Origin: Sulfuricella sp.
GTDB taxonomy: Bacteria; Pseudomonadota; Gammaproteobacteria; Burkholderiales; Sulfuricellaceae
Length of the DNA: 64,000 nucleotides
NCBI GenBank assembly: GCA_018336195.1
Contig: JAGXQV010000052.1
Coordinates: 1 to 64,000 of the forward strand
Direction: 5' to 3'
A model generated the notes under the pieces. The model was not told the DNA's origin. It was given only the letters and a program-made list of their open reading frames with translations, and made no database searches. The position numbers and the translations under genes are program-made. Of the stretch, positions 38,281 through 48,902 are shown piece by piece (position 1 is the first letter of the stretch; every line of letters starts with the position of its first letter).

Positions 38281-39539
38281 TATCGGTCAATCTCTCCAAA
38301 CACAATGTCGTAGGTACCCATCAGCGCCACCACGTCGGCGATCATGTGGCCACGCGCCATTTCGTCCATGGCAGCCATGTGGGCGAAGCCCGCAGCGCGG
38401 ATCTTCATGCGATAGGGCTTGTTGGCGCCGTCGGAAATCAAATAGATGCCGAATTCGCCCTTGGGGTGCTCGACGGCGGCATAGGCCTCGCCGGGCGGCA
38501 CGTGGAAACCTTCGGTAAAGAGCTTGAAATGGTGAATCAACTCTTCCATGTTTTCCTTCATGTCGGTGCGCGACGGCGGGGCGACCTTGTGGTTGTCGCT
38601 GATCACCGGGCCGGGATTAACGCGCAGCCAATCGACGCACTGCTTGATTATGCGGTTGGACTGGCGCATTTCTTCCATGCGCACCAGGTAGCGGTCGTAG
38701 CAGTCGCCGTTGACGCCGACCGGGATGTCGAAATCGATCTTGTCGTAGACTTCATAGGGCTGCTTCTTGCGCAGATCCCATTCGATGCCTGAACCGCGGA
38801 TCATCGGGCCGGTCAGCCCCAACGCCAAGGCACGTTCCGGGGTGATCACGCCGATGCCGACGGTGCGCTGCTTCCAGATGCGGTTGTCGGTCAGCAGGGT
38901 TTCGTATTCGTCGACGTAAGCGGGGAAACGCTGGGTGAAGTCGTCGATGAAGTCCAGCACCGAGCCGTGGCGGTTGAAGTTCATCCCGGCCACATCTTTC
39001 TCGCTATGCACCTTCATCTTGGCCGCGTCGTATTGCGGCATGACGTCCGGCAGGTCGCGATAGACGCCGCCAGGACGATAGTAGGCGGCATGCAGGCGCG
39101 CGCCGGACACCGCCTCGTAAACGTCCATCAGGTCTTCGCGCTCGCGGAAGGTGTAGAGAAACATCGTCATCGCGCCGATGTCCAGGCCGTGCGCACCCAG
39201 CCACAGGAGGTGGTTGAGGATGCGGGTGATCTCGTCGAACATCACGCGAATGTACTGGGCGCGCACCGGCACCTCAATGCCCAGCAGCTTTTCCACCGCC
39301 ATCACGTAGGCGTGTTCGTTGGACATCATCGACACGTAGTCGAGGCGATCCATGTAGGGCATCGCCTGGAGGAATATCTTGTGCTCGGCGAGCTTCTCGG
39401 TGGCGCGATGGAGCAGGCCGATGTGCGGGTCGGCGCGCTGCACCACCTCGCCGTCCAGTTCCAGAACCAGGCGCAATACGCCGTGCGCGGCAGGATGCTG
39501 CGGGCCGAAGTTCAATGTGTAATTCTGGATTTCAGGCAC
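38280..39539 (-). CDS. nuoD: NADH-quinone oxidoreductase subunit D
   Basis: 419-residue 49-kDa-type subunit related to NiFe-hydrogenase large subunits. The quinone-site loop near [21 protein letters not shown] (His and Tyr/Arg region) is intact, as are [30 protein letters not shown] and the C-terminal [13 protein letters not shown]. The start overlaps the end of nuoC by 8 bases. Normal length. Confidence 0.97.
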   Translation of the reverse strand: MPEIQNYTLNFGPQHPAAHGVLRLVLELDGEVVQRADPHIGLLHRATEKLAEHKIFLQAMPYMDRLDYVSMMSNEHAYVMAVEKLLGIEVPVRAQYIRVMFDEITRILNHLLWLGAHGLDIGAMTMFLYTFREREDLMDVYEAVSGARLHAAYYRPGGVYRDLPDVMPQYDAAKMKVHSEKDVAGMNFNRHGSVLDFIDDFTQRFPAYVDEYETLLTDNRIWKQRTVGIGVITPERALALGLTGPMIRGSGIEWDLRKKQPYEVYDKIDFDIPVGVNGDCYDRYLVRMEEMRQSNRIIKQCVDWLRVNPGPVISDNHKVAPPSRTDMKENMEELIHHFKLFTEGFHVPPGEAYAAVEHPKGEFGIYLISDGANKPYRMKIRAAGFAHMAAMDEMARGHMIADVVALMGTYDIVFGEIDR

Positions 39540-40125
39540 CGTAGCCCTCCTCGCGAATCACGCGCGGTATCATCACGCGATTTTCCATGCTGGTCGGCTG
39601 ATAGACCACGCGGCGCTGTTCCGGGTCGTAGCGCATTTCGACGTTGCCGACCAGAGGAAAGTCCTTGCGGAACGGATGGCCGATGAAGCCATAGTCGGAC
39701 AGGATGCGGCGCAGATCGGGGTGGCCGGTGAACACGATGCCGTACAGATCAAAAGCTTCGCGCTCGTTCCAGTTGGCGATCGGCCAAACTTCAACTACCG
39801 AATCGAGCATAGGGAATTCGTCGTCCTCGGCGAACACCCGTACGCGCAAGCGCTGGTTGTTGGCATAGGAAAGCAGGTGGGTCACCGCGGCAAAACGCTT
39901 GCCCGACCAACTACCCTCACCATAGGCGCTGTAATCGACGCCGCACAGGTCGGTCAATTGTTCGAAGCGCAGTACCGGATCGTCACGCAGAACTTTCGCG
40001 GCAACCAGCCAGTCCACCGCCTTGAGTTCAATGGTGATTTCGCCGACGTACTCGTCCAGCTTGACGATTTTGTCGCCCAGCGCGTTATGCAGACTAGCAG
40101 TAAGTTTTTCCAGTTTGGCGTTCAT
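39532..40125 (-). CDS. nuoC: NADH-quinone oxidoreductase subunit C
   Basis: 197-residue 30-kDa-type subunit of the connecting module. Signature: [46 protein letters not shown], the family hallmark. Separate nuoC and nuoD genes (not the fused nuoCD of enterics) agree with a betaproteobacterium. It lies 4 bases after nuoB. Confidence 0.97.
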   Translation of the reverse strand: MNAKLEKLTASLHNALGDKIVKLDEYVGEITIELKAVDWLVAAKVLRDDPVLRFEQLTDLCGVDYSAYGEGSWSGKRFAAVTHLLSYANNQRLRVRVFAEDDEFPMLDSVVEVWPIANWNEREAFDLYGIVFTGHPDLRRILSDYGFIGHPFRKDFPLVGNVEMRYDPEQRRVVYQPTSMENRVMIPRVIREEGYGA

Positions 40126-40129
40126 GGCA

Positions 40130-40615
40130 TCAGGTCCGCGCGATGGTTTGGTCGCGCTTGATCTTGTTCTGTATCTGGATCAGGCCGTAGAGCAGCGCCT
40201 CGGCGGTCGGCGGGCAGCCGGGCACGTAAACATCAACCGGCACAATGCGGTCGCAGCCACGCACCACCGAGTAGGAATAGTGATAATAGCCGCCGCCATT
40301 GGCACACGAGCCCATCGACATTACCCAGCGCGGCTCGGCCATCTGGTCGTAAACCTTGCGCAGGGCGGGCGCCATCTTATTGGTGAGGGTACCAGCCACG
40401 ATCATCAGGTCGGACTGGCGTGGGCTGGGGCGAAACACGATACCGAAGCGGTCCAGGTCATAGCGCGAAGCGCCGGCCTGCATCATTTCCACAGCGCAAC
40501 AGGCCAAGCCGAAAGTCATCGGCCACAGCGAGCCGCAACTCGCCCAGTTGAATACCGTGTCGAGGGTGGTAGTAACGTACCCCTTCTCGAAAACGCCCTG
40601 AATACTTACTCCCAT
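40130..40615 (-). CDS. nuoB: NADH-quinone oxidoreductase subunit B
   Basis: 161-residue subunit with terminal cluster N2, which reduces quinone. Ligands: tandem cysteines in [10 protein letters not shown], then [29 protein letters not shown] and [17 protein letters not shown] 40615 ([12 protein letters not shown]) is chosen, as an upstream start would add seven residues absent from relatives; it overlaps the nuoA end by 10 bases. Confidence 0.96.
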   Translation of the reverse strand: MGVSIQGVFEKGYVTTTLDTVFNWASCGSLWPMTFGLACCAVEMMQAGASRYDLDRFGIVFRPSPRQSDLMIVAGTLTNKMAPALRKVYDQMAEPRWVMSMGSCANGGGYYHYSYSVVRGCDRIVPVDVYVPGCPPTAEALLYGLIQIQNKIKRDQTIART

Positions 40616-40962
40616 TCCAGCGCTCCCTTCATCCACTCGTACACGAAGCCGACCACCAGGATACCAAGAAAAATCACCATCGCCAGGAAACCAAACAGAC
40701 CAATTTCCTCAAGCACCACCGCCCAGGGAAACAGGAAGGCAATTTCCAGATCAAACAGGATAAACAGGATGGCGACCAGGTAATAGCGCACATCGAACTT
40801 CATGCGAGCGTGCTCGAAAGCCTCGAAGCCGCATTCATAGGGGGACAATTTGGCCTCATCAGGCTTGCTGGGACCGAGAATCTTGCCGAACACCATGGGA
40901 ACCACGCCCACAGCCAAGCCGACGAAGACGAACAACAGGATAGGAAAATAGTTTTCCAGCAT
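40606..40962 (-). CDS. nuoA: NADH-quinone oxidoreductase subunit A
   Basis: 118-residue, three-helix membrane subunit at the head of the nuo operon. The loop [48 protein letters not shown] contains the conserved cysteine of the quinone-channel loop. ATG 40962 ([15 protein letters not shown]) is preceded by GGAAAC and matches relatives; an upstream TTG at 40977 is less likely. About 120 bases separate it from the tRNA-Leu gene. Confidence 0.96.
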   Translation of the reverse strand: MLENYFPILLFVFVGLAVGVVPMVFGKILGPSKPDEAKLSPYECGFEAFEHARMKFDVRYYLVAILFILFDLEIAFLFPWAVVLEEIGLFGFLAMVIFLGILVVGFVYEWMKGALEWE

Positions 40963-41085
40963 TCGGAAAGTTTCCAAATTTTAAGTTCGTTATGATTTTG
41001 AACCGGAGCGAGCGCTGTACGCTCCCCGTAAAACCCGCCCCGTCGCTTCTATAATTTTGTTTACTGCTTTTTAACTACTTTTATA

Positions 41086-41170
41086 TGGTGCCGATGAGCA
41101 GACTCGAACTGCTACGGCTTTCGCCACTACCCCCTCAAGATAGCGTGTCTACCAATTTCACCACATCGGC
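41086..41170 (-). tRNA. tRNA-Leu (anticodon GAG)
   Basis: The 85-base minus-strand sequence folds as a class II tRNA: acceptor GCCGATG/CATCGGC, anticodon stem CTATC/GGTAG with loop TTGAGGG (anticodon GAG), a variable arm TGGCGAAAGCCGT, and a T arm AGCAG-TTCGAGT-CTGCT. The 3' CCA is encoded. It reads CUC/CUU leucine codons. Placement between secG and nuoA is typical of betaproteobacteria. Confidence 0.97.
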
Positions 41171-41242
41171 TTGTACTACTGCGAGCTAGCGGCGACGGAA
41201 GTATTCTAGCGCACTTCTACCACCGCCCAACCCAAAAACTTA

Positions 41243-41605
41243 TTATTTCGGTATTTCTCCAGCTTTCGAACCTGCTTGGCTCTGCGGCGACGCCTTGCCG
41301 GCATCACCCGGGAGTACCGGGGCAGACTGCTGCACCGCCGGTTTCTGCACATCCATCAACCCCACCGGCTTGGCGCGATGCGCCGACAGATACGTCAGGG
41401 ACATGCTGGTCACGAAAAACACCGTTGCCAGAATCGCAGTGGCGCGACTCAGAAAGTTTGCTGACCCGCTGGAGCCGAAAAGGCTCCCGGAAGCACCGCT
41501 ACCGAAAGCTGCGCCCATGTCCGCGCCCTTGCCGTGCTGCATCAACACCAAACCGATGACGCCGGCTGCGGCGATAACATGAACCATCCAAAGCAAAGAT
41601 TCCAT
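41243..41605 (-). CDS. secG: Preprotein translocase subunit SecG
   Basis: 120 residues with two membrane helices (~4-22 and ~54-72) joined by the conserved LVLMQHGKGADMGAAFGSGASGSLFGSSGSANFLSRATA loop. SecG is the small subunit of SecYEG. The alanine/proline/glutamine-rich tail (QSAPVLPGDAGKASPQSQAGSK) is typical of betaproteobacterial SecG. It lies 12 bases after tpiA. Confidence 0.94.
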   Translation of the reverse strand: MESLLWMVHVIAAAGVIGLVLMQHGKGADMGAAFGSGASGSLFGSSGSANFLSRATAILATVFFVTSMSLTYLSAHRAKPVGLMDVQKPAVQQSAPVLPGDAGKASPQSQAGSKAGEIPK

Positions 41606-41617
41606 AATTCCTCAAAC

Positions 41618-42370
41618 TCAGGCCGCTGCGCGGCAAATCGTCAAAAACTCACTGGCATCAAGCGCCGCGCCACCAATCAGGCCGCCGTCTATATCCGGCA
41701 TAGCGAACAATTCTGCCGCATTCGCACCTTTTACGCTACCCCCGTACTGGATCACCAGCCCGTCAGCCACGCTCTTATTCAGACCGGCAATCTTGCCGCG
41801 AATGAATGCGTGAACGGCTTGCGCCTGCTCCGGCGAAGCGGTTTTGCCGGTACCGATAGCCCATACCGGCTCGTAAGCCACCACGGCTTTTGCCAGACTT
41901 TCCACTCCGGCAGCCTGGATCACAGCATCAATCTGCCGCCCCACCACCTGCTCGGTAATATTGCCTTCACGCTCCTGCAGGGTTTCCCCCACGCACAGCA
42001 CCGGCGTCAAACCAACTTTTTGCGCAGCAACGTATTTTTCCGCCACCGTTGCATCATCCTCGCCGTAAATGGCGCGACGCTCGGAGTGCCCGACCAGCAC
42101 GTACTTGCAGCCGAATTCGAGAAGCATGGGCGCCGACACTTCGCCAGTGAACGCACCTTTTTCGTGCTGACTCATGTTCTGCGCGCCCCAGGCAAGCTTA
42201 CTTCCCTGCAACATAGCCTGCGCTTGCGCGAGATAGGGAAAAGGTACACATACTGCGCAATCCATCGCGCCAAGATCAGCCACACCAGCCAGCACACCAT
42301 CCAGCAATGCCTTGTTCTGGGCAAGACTGCCGTGCATTTTCCAGTTTCCGGCGACCAACTTTCTGCGCAT
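41618..42370 (-). CDS. tpiA: Triose-phosphate isomerase
   Basis: 250-residue TIM barrel that interconverts dihydroxyacetone phosphate and glyceraldehyde 3-phosphate. Catalytic residues are visible: N9/K11 in GNWKMHGSL, the electrophilic histidine in VGHSERR, and the base glutamate in VAYEPVWAIGTGKTASPEQA (loop 6). The phosphate loop IQYGGSVKGAN is intact. Start MRRKLVAGNWKM follows AGGGA. Confidence 0.97.
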   Translation of the reverse strand: MRRKLVAGNWKMHGSLAQNKALLDGVLAGVADLGAMDCAVCVPFPYLAQAQAMLQGSKLAWGAQNMSQHEKGAFTGEVSAPMLLEFGCKYVLVGHSERRAIYGEDDATVAEKYVAAQKVGLTPVLCVGETLQEREGNITEQVVGRQIDAVIQAAGVESLAKAVVAYEPVWAIGTGKTASPEQAQAVHAFIRGKIAGLNKSVADGLVIQYGGSVKGANAAELFAMPDIDGGLIGGAALDASEFLTICRAAA

Positions 42371-42467
42371 GGTTCCCTCCTTTTCGCGAAGCCACGCATG
42401 GTACCGAGGAACGTCGTTCCGGTCAACCCGCAGTTCAGGCCACGCCTATACCAACCACATGCCGAGA

Positions 42468-43826
42468 CTACCCCTGCGCGGCACCACGCACCGCAGCGGC
42501 AATGTGTTCCGCCCAACCACGCACCGGCTCTGCATCTCGGCCTTCGACCATCACGCGAATCAACGGCTCGGTGCCGGAGGCGCGCAACAGCACCCGGCCA
42601 TGGTTGCCCAGATCGCCCTGAGCTTCCGCGAGTGCCGCCTGGACAGTAGCATCGCCCTTGAAGTCAAAACCTCTGGCGATACGCACATTGATGAGACTCT
42701 GCGGATAGATCGCCACTTCGCGGGTGTAGTCAGCGAGGGTGGCTTTCGCCATGCGCAGAGCTTGCAGAACCTGCAGCGCGGCAATGATGCCGTCGCCGGT
42801 GGTATGGCGATCCAGGCAGATGATATGCCCCGAATTTTCACCCCCCAGTTGCCAGCCGCGCCCCTGCATGAGTTCCAGAACATAACGGTCGCCGACGTTG
42901 GCACGGGCGAACGGGATGTCGAGTTTGCCCAGGGCGTGCTCCATGCCCAGATTGGTCATCAGGGTGCCTGCCACGCCACCCTTGAGCAGGCCGTGTTGCT
43001 GGCGATGCTTGGCGATGACATAGATCAGCAGGTCGCCGTCGAATACGGCGCCGTTGGCGTCCACCATTACCAGCCGATCACCGTCGCCGTCGAAAGCCAC
43101 TCCGATGTCGGCACTATGCTCGGCCACCGCAGCCTGCAAGGCACTCACATGGGTCGAACCGCAGCCCTGATTGATGTTGAGTCCGTCCGGCTGGACGCCG
43201 ACTTGCAGCACTTCCGCGCCGAGTTCGTGGAAAACGTGGGGGGCGATGTGGTAGGTCGCTCCGTGTGCGCAATCGACCACGATGCGCAGGCCACGCAAAT
43301 CCAGTTCGTTGGGAAATGTGCTTTTGCAGAATTCGATATAACGTCCGGCGGCGTCGTTGATGCGCCGAGCCTTACCGAGTTGTGCGGAAGACATGGTAAG
43401 CAGCGGCTCGTCGAGAGCCGCCTCGATGGCGCGTTCAATCTCATCCGGCAGCTTAGTGCCCGCCCCGGAAAAGAATTTGATCCCGTTATCCTCAAAAGGA
43501 TTGTGCGATGCGGAAATCACGATCCCCGCCTGGGCGCGCAAGGCGCGGGTCAAATAGGCCACCGCCGGGGTCGGCATCGGGCCGAGCAGGAGGATATCCA
43601 CCCCTGCCGCCGAAAGCCCGGCTTGCAGGGCGGATTCGAGCATGTAACCGGAGATTCGGGTGTCCTTGCCGATCACCACCGCCGGATGGTCGCCTTTTCC
43701 GGTCGGCTGTTGCGACACCAGCACCTTGCCGGCGGCATACCCCAGCCGCATCACGAAATCCGGCGTGATCGGGGCTTCGCCCACCTTGCCGCGCACCCCG
43801 TCGGTGCCGAAATATTTTCTGCTCAT
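42468..43826 (-). CDS. glmM: Phosphoglucosamine mutase
   Basis: 452 residues. Converts glucosamine 6-phosphate to glucosamine 1-phosphate for UDP-GlcNAc synthesis. The phosphoserine loop is [19 protein letters not shown], the metal loop is [15 protein letters not shown], the sugar loop is GGENSGHI, and the phosphate-binding end is [18 protein letters not shown] 43826 ([13 protein letters not shown]) overlaps the folP stop (TAATG). The longer upstream frame is folP sequence in another frame. Confidence 0.97.
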   Translation of the reverse strand: MSRKYFGTDGVRGKVGEAPITPDFVMRLGYAAGKVLVSQQPTGKGDHPAVVIGKDTRISGYMLESALQAGLSAAGVDILLLGPMPTPAVAYLTRALRAQAGIVISASHNPFEDNGIKFFSGAGTKLPDEIERAIEAALDEPLLTMSSAQLGKARRINDAAGRYIEFCKSTFPNELDLRGLRIVVDCAHGATYHIAPHVFHELGAEVLQVGVQPDGLNINQGCGSTHVSALQAAVAEHSADIGVAFDGDGDRLVMVDANGAVFDGDLLIYVIAKHRQQHGLLKGGVAGTLMTNLGMEHALGKLDIPFARANVGDRYVLELMQGRGWQLGGENSGHIICLDRHTTGDGIIAALQVLQALRMAKATLADYTREVAIYPQSLINVRIARGFDFKGDATVQAALAEAQGDLGNHGRVLLRASGTEPLIRVMVEGRDAEPVRGWAEHIAAAVRGAAQG

Positions 43827-44650
43827 TAATTGGTTTCCTCGATAGCCGCAACCACCTGCAGCGCCTGGCGGGTCTCCCGCACGTCGTGGACGCGCAGGAT
43901 TTTTGCCCCTTTCAGCGCCGCAAGCACCGCGGCGGTAACACTGGGAATCAAACGCTCGCCGACCGGTAAGCCGGTAATGCTGCCCAGCATGGATTTGCGC
44001 GACATCCCGGCTAGCAGCGGGACGCCGAGTTTGGCAAAACACTCAAGATGGCGCAGCAATTCGAGATTATGTTCCAGGTTCTTGCCAAAGCCGAACCCTG
44101 GATCGACCACCAGCCGTTCGCGGGTGATGCCTAACGCCTGCGCGGTTGCCAAGCGTTCCGCAAGGAAAGTCGACACCTCTCCCACCACGTCCTGGTATTC
44201 GGGGGCTGCCTGCATGTTGCGCGGTTCGCCGCGCATGTGCATGAAACAGATCGCCGCCTGGGATTCGGCGAGAACTTCCAGGGCGCCGGGGGCGTGCAAG
44301 GCGTTCACGTCGTTGATCATGTCCGCCCCGGCCGCTAGTGCCTCGCGCATCACCTCCGGCTTACAGGTATCCACGGAAAGCGGGATGTCCTTGCCGCGCA
44401 ACGCCTCAATCACCGGAATAACGCGCCGCAATTCCTCCTCCGTTGACGCAGGCATCGCGCCGGGACGGGTCGATTCGCCGCCGATATCGAGAATGTCCGC
44501 GCCTTCGTCGATCAGATGCAGGGCGTGCTCGACTGCGGCTGAGGTGGTAGCGTGCTGACCGCCGTCGGAAAACGAATCGGGCGTAACGTTGACGATGCCC
44601 ATGACCAGCGGGCGGGAAAGGGAAAGACGGAAGGAGCCGCAGTGGAGCAT
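43826..44650 (-). CDS. folP: Dihydropteroate synthase
   Basis: 274 residues. Joins p-aminobenzoate to dihydropterin pyrophosphate in folate synthesis. Motifs: [74 protein letters not shown] and [15 protein letters not shown] 44650 fits family length; an upstream GTG start would run through palindrome element C, which lies immediately in front of this gene. Overlaps glmM by one base. Confidence 0.95.
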   Translation of the reverse strand: MLHCGSFRLSLSRPLVMGIVNVTPDSFSDGGQHATTSAAVEHALHLIDEGADILDIGGESTRPGAMPASTEEELRRVIPVIEALRGKDIPLSVDTCKPEVMREALAAGADMINDVNALHAPGALEVLAESQAAICFMHMRGEPRNMQAAPEYQDVVGEVSTFLAERLATAQALGITRERLVVDPGFGFGKNLEHNLELLRHLECFAKLGVPLLAGMSRKSMLGSITGLPVGERLIPSVTAAVLAALKGAKILRVHDVRETRQALQVVAAIEETN

Positions 44651-44651
44651 T

Positions 44652-44741
44652 TGAGGACTGAGGACCGAGGCTTGTGCCGCTGGGCGTTGTATCGGAGAGG
44701 GCTGTCGCACGGCGACACAAAGCACTCAGTCCTCAGTCCGG
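44652..44741. repeat. Heptamer-armed palindrome, element C
   Basis: The left arm is TGAGGAC, TGAGGAC, CGAGGCT (44652-44672). The right arm (44725-44738) is CTCAGTC twice, the inverse of a GACTGAG heptamer pair. The core has a perfect TGTCGC-ACG-GCGACA hairpin (44703-44717). It fills the gap between the ftsH stop and the folP start, so it is transcribed if the genes form one operon. Confidence 0.75.
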
Positions 44742-44746
44742 ATTTT

Positions 44747-46648
<1,902 letters not shown>

Positions 46649-46778
46649 GAGAACTCCTAAGCGGCTACTGCAAGATACGTTTGAAAACAAATTCTACAAT
46701 GATTCGAGCATTTTGAATTTTTAATTTTGCGGAGAAATACGCTGCCGGCGCGTGCATGATCCCCACAAAATCATAGAC

Positions 46779-47396
46779 TCAAAGTTTGTCTTTCCCCAGC
46801 AGGTAAGTCTCGCTGCTCCTGCCGCGCGAAGCCTGCGGCTTACGGGTCAGCACCTGTTTGAATACGGTGCGCATCTGCTTAATGTAAGGCTCGAACCCGT
46901 CACCTTGAAACACTTTCACCAGAAAATTCCCGCCTTGTTTCAGGTGTTGGACGCTGAATTCCAGTGCCAGTTCAGAAAGATGCATGGCGCGCGCCTGGTC
47001 GGAAATCGCGATACCACTGATGTTGGGGGCCATATCGGAAATAACAAGGTCCACCGGCTTGCCGCGCAGAGTTTTTACCAACAGCGCAAGCACCGCTTCC
47101 TCGCGGAAATCGCCGAGAATGAACTCCACATGATGCAGGGGCTGCAACTCCAGTACGTCGAGCGCGATCACCCGCCCCGAATCGCCCACCTTGCGGGCGG
47201 CAATCTGCGACCAGCCGCCCGGTGTGGCGCCGAGATCGACCACGACCATGCCCGGCTTGAGCAGATGTTCGCGTTCGTCCAACTCCATCAGCTTGTAGCT
47301 GGCACGAGAACGATAGCCCTCCGCCTTGGCCCGTTGGACGTAAGGATCGTTGACATGCTCGCGCATCCAGGCTTTGCTGGTTTGGGTACGTTTCAT
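46779..47396 (-). CDS. rlmE: 23S rRNA (uridine 2552-2'-O)-methyltransferase RlmE (FtsJ)
   Basis: 205-residue SAM-dependent methyltransferase acting on the 50S A-loop. The K-D-K-E catalytic tetrad is visible in [31 protein letters not shown] and SSETYLLGK; the SAM loop is [13 protein letters not shown]. Normal length. It is upstream of ftsH in the usual order and divergent from yhbY. Confidence 0.96.
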   Translation of the reverse strand: MKRTQTSKAWMREHVNDPYVQRAKAEGYRSRASYKLMELDEREHLLKPGMVVVDLGATPGGWSQIAARKVGDSGRVIALDVLELQPLHHVEFILGDFREEAVLALLVKTLRGKPVDLVISDMAPNISGIAISDQARAMHLSELALEFSVQHLKQGGNFLVKVFQGDGFEPYIKQMRTVFKQVLTRKPQASRGRSSETYLLGKDKL

Positions 47397-47439
47397 AGGT
47401 TACAATGCGCCATTTTTCGCAAACACTTCAAAAACTTCA

Positions 47440-47736
47440 ATGTTGAATCTTACACCTGAACAACGCCGCTTTTTGCGCGCCCAAGCCCATCATCTCAATC
47501 CCGTAGTTATGATCGGCGACGCCGGTCTTTCGGAAAGTGTTCTCAAGGAAATCGAGCGCAGCCTGGCCAGCCACGAACTGATCAAGATCAAGGCCCACCA
47601 AGGCGACAAGGAAGCCCGCGATGCCCTGCTCGAAGAAATCTGCACCCGCCTGGAAGCCGCATCGGTGCAGCATATCGGAAAAATCCTGGTGGTCTACAAA
47701 CCCGCCGAGACACCGAAACTGGCACTACCTAAATAA
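47440..47736 (+). CDS. yhbY: YhbY-family CRM-domain RNA-binding protein
   Basis: 98 residues from ATG 47440 (MLNLTPEQRRFLRAQAHHLNPVVMIGDAGLSE). The CRM/YhbY fold is complete, including the GDAGL loop and the ending IGKILVVYKP. YhbY binds the pre-50S ribosomal subunit. The open frame extends upstream into the divergent rlmE gene, but no family sequence is there. It is the only plus-strand gene in this block and is followed by palindrome element B. Confidence 0.93.
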   Translation: MLNLTPEQRRFLRAQAHHLNPVVMIGDAGLSESVLKEIERSLASHELIKIKAHQGDKEARDALLEEICTRLEAASVQHIGKILVVYKPAETPKLALPK

Positions 47737-47738
47737 CG

Positions 47739-47855
47739 GTGTTTAGTTTTGAGTGTTTAGTATTGAGTTGCGGTCGTCGCGCCAAGCGCGCCGGAATCAA
47801 AACATGCGCAAAGCGCATTCCACAACTAACCACTCATCACTAAACACTCAAAACT
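47739..47855. repeat. Heptamer-armed palindrome, element B
   Basis: The left arm is four heptamers (47741-47768): GTTTAGT, TTTGAGT, GTTTAGT, ATTGAGT. The right arm (47826-47853) is four heptamers: CTAACCA, CTCATCA, CTAAACA, CTCAAAA. The core contains GCGC-CAA-GCGC and ATGCGC-AAA-GCGCAT hairpins. It fills the gap between the convergent yhbY and DUF4149 genes and could act as a two-way terminator. Closest relative is element A at 5.6 kb. Confidence 0.8.
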
Positions 47856-48312
47856 ATTTTCCGCGGTTCAGCAACACCACTCCCACGCCAAGCAAGCTTT
47901 CGATCAGGTACACCACGCTGGAAACCCCGTGCCACGTAGCAAAGCGATCCTTGAATACGCTGTGCATAACATCCGCCGGCAGAGCCTGAGATTTGAGCGC
48001 CACCATCACCGGCTGGATGCCGAAATGTCCGGCGGCGGTCAAGATCAGCATCGCCAACAAAATCCACAATACGCCCTGCTTGAAGGCGGCAGTCCCGAAC
48101 CGGACGAATCGATATATTAGCAGGTAGATTCCACACGCCATGCCGACGTAGGCGATCAGGGTAAACATGCGCCCCGCCAGCACCCCCGCCAGCATCCGGT
48201 CATCCGGTAGCGCGGAAAACAATGCTGGCGCGACCAGATAGCCGATGGCCCATAAACCGCCGATCCATAGGGTAACCGCGATTTGGGCAAGAATATCGGG
48301 AAGGCTTTTCAC
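47854..48312 (-). CDS. DUF4149 integral membrane protein
   Basis: 152 residues with four hydrophobic helices (about 10-31, 48-70, 79-97, 128-148). The N-terminus has TLWIGGLWAIGYLVAPALFSAL and the end has FATWHGVSSVVYLIESLLG, both characteristic of DUF4149. The start is GTG at 48312 with no clear ribosome site, because palindrome element D lies directly upstream. DUF4149 genes commonly sit beside greA or yhbY in betaproteobacteria. Function unknown. Confidence 0.85.
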   Translation of the reverse strand: MKSLPDILAQIAVTLWIGGLWAIGYLVAPALFSALPDDRMLAGVLAGRMFTLIAYVGMACGIYLLIYRFVRFGTAAFKQGVLWILLAMLILTAAGHFGIQPVMVALKSQALPADVMHSVFKDRFATWHGVSSVVYLIESLLGVGVVLLNRGK

Positions 48313-48313
48313 A

Positions 48314-48389
48314 GACGGGTACGGGGTGAAGCGCGATAGGGAAAAGGATTACGCGCTGAACGCCTACGCATCCCCCGTTCCCCGTCGCC
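48314..48389. repeat. Heptamer-armed palindrome, element D
   Basis: The left arm is GACGGGT, ACGGGGT (48314-48327). The right arm (48369-48389) is CATCCCC, CGTTCCC, CGTCGCC, the inverse of GACGGGG/AACGGGG heptamers. The inner stem AGCGCG (48330-48335) pairs with CGCGCT (48352-48357). It lies in the greA-DUF4149 gap, two bases from the DUF4149 start codon. Confidence 0.7.
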
Positions 48390-48395
48390 CATCAC

Positions 48396-48872
48396 TCAGA
48401 TGTACTTCACATCCAGCACTTCATATTCGCGGATGCCGCCGGGCGCCATGACCTCGGCCACGTCGCCGGCGAATTTGCCGATCAGGGCGCGGGCGATGGG
48501 GGAACCGATGGAAATTTTGAAAAGCTTGATATCGGCCTCGTCGTCACCGACGATCTGATAGGTCACGTTCTCTTCAGTTTCCAGGTCTTGCAGTTCGACG
48601 GTCGCGCCAAACACACAACGACCCTCGGCATCAAGCAGCTTGGGGTCGATGATCTGGGCGTTGGAAAGCTTGCCTTCGACTTCGGCGATGCGTCCCTCGA
48701 CGAAACTCTGGCGCTCCTTGGCGGCGTCGTATTCGGCGTTTTCCGAAAGATCGCCGTGCGAACGGGCTTCGGCGATGGCGGCGATAACGCTGGGCCGTTC
48801 CACGGTTTTCAGTTTATGCAGTTCCTGGCGCAGCATTTCCACGCCGTTGGTGGTTAAAGGTACTTTGCTCAT
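48396..48872 (-). CDS. greA: Transcription elongation factor GreA
   Basis: 158 residues. The N-terminal coiled coil carries the acidic tip ([35 protein letters not shown]) that enters RNA polymerase and stimulates cleavage of backtracked RNA. The C-terminal FKBP-like domain ends [33 protein letters not shown]. Normal length. It lies 30 bases after carB, as in other betaproteobacteria. Confidence 0.97.
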   Translation of the reverse strand: MSKVPLTTNGVEMLRQELHKLKTVERPSVIAAIAEARSHGDLSENAEYDAAKERQSFVEGRIAEVEGKLSNAQIIDPKLLDAEGRCVFGATVELQDLETEENVTYQIVGDDEADIKLFKISIGSPIARALIGKFAGDVAEVMAPGGIREYEVLDVKYI

Positions 48873-48902
48873 GGTTCGCTCTTCCTCCCTAGTTCGAGCG
48901 GT

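Noticed and set aside
40963-41085. Promoter for nuoA after the tRNA-Leu gene
   Set aside because: TATAGA-like and A-rich sequences exist but no pair with proper spacing; a GGAGCG...CGCTCC stem is present but its role is unclear.
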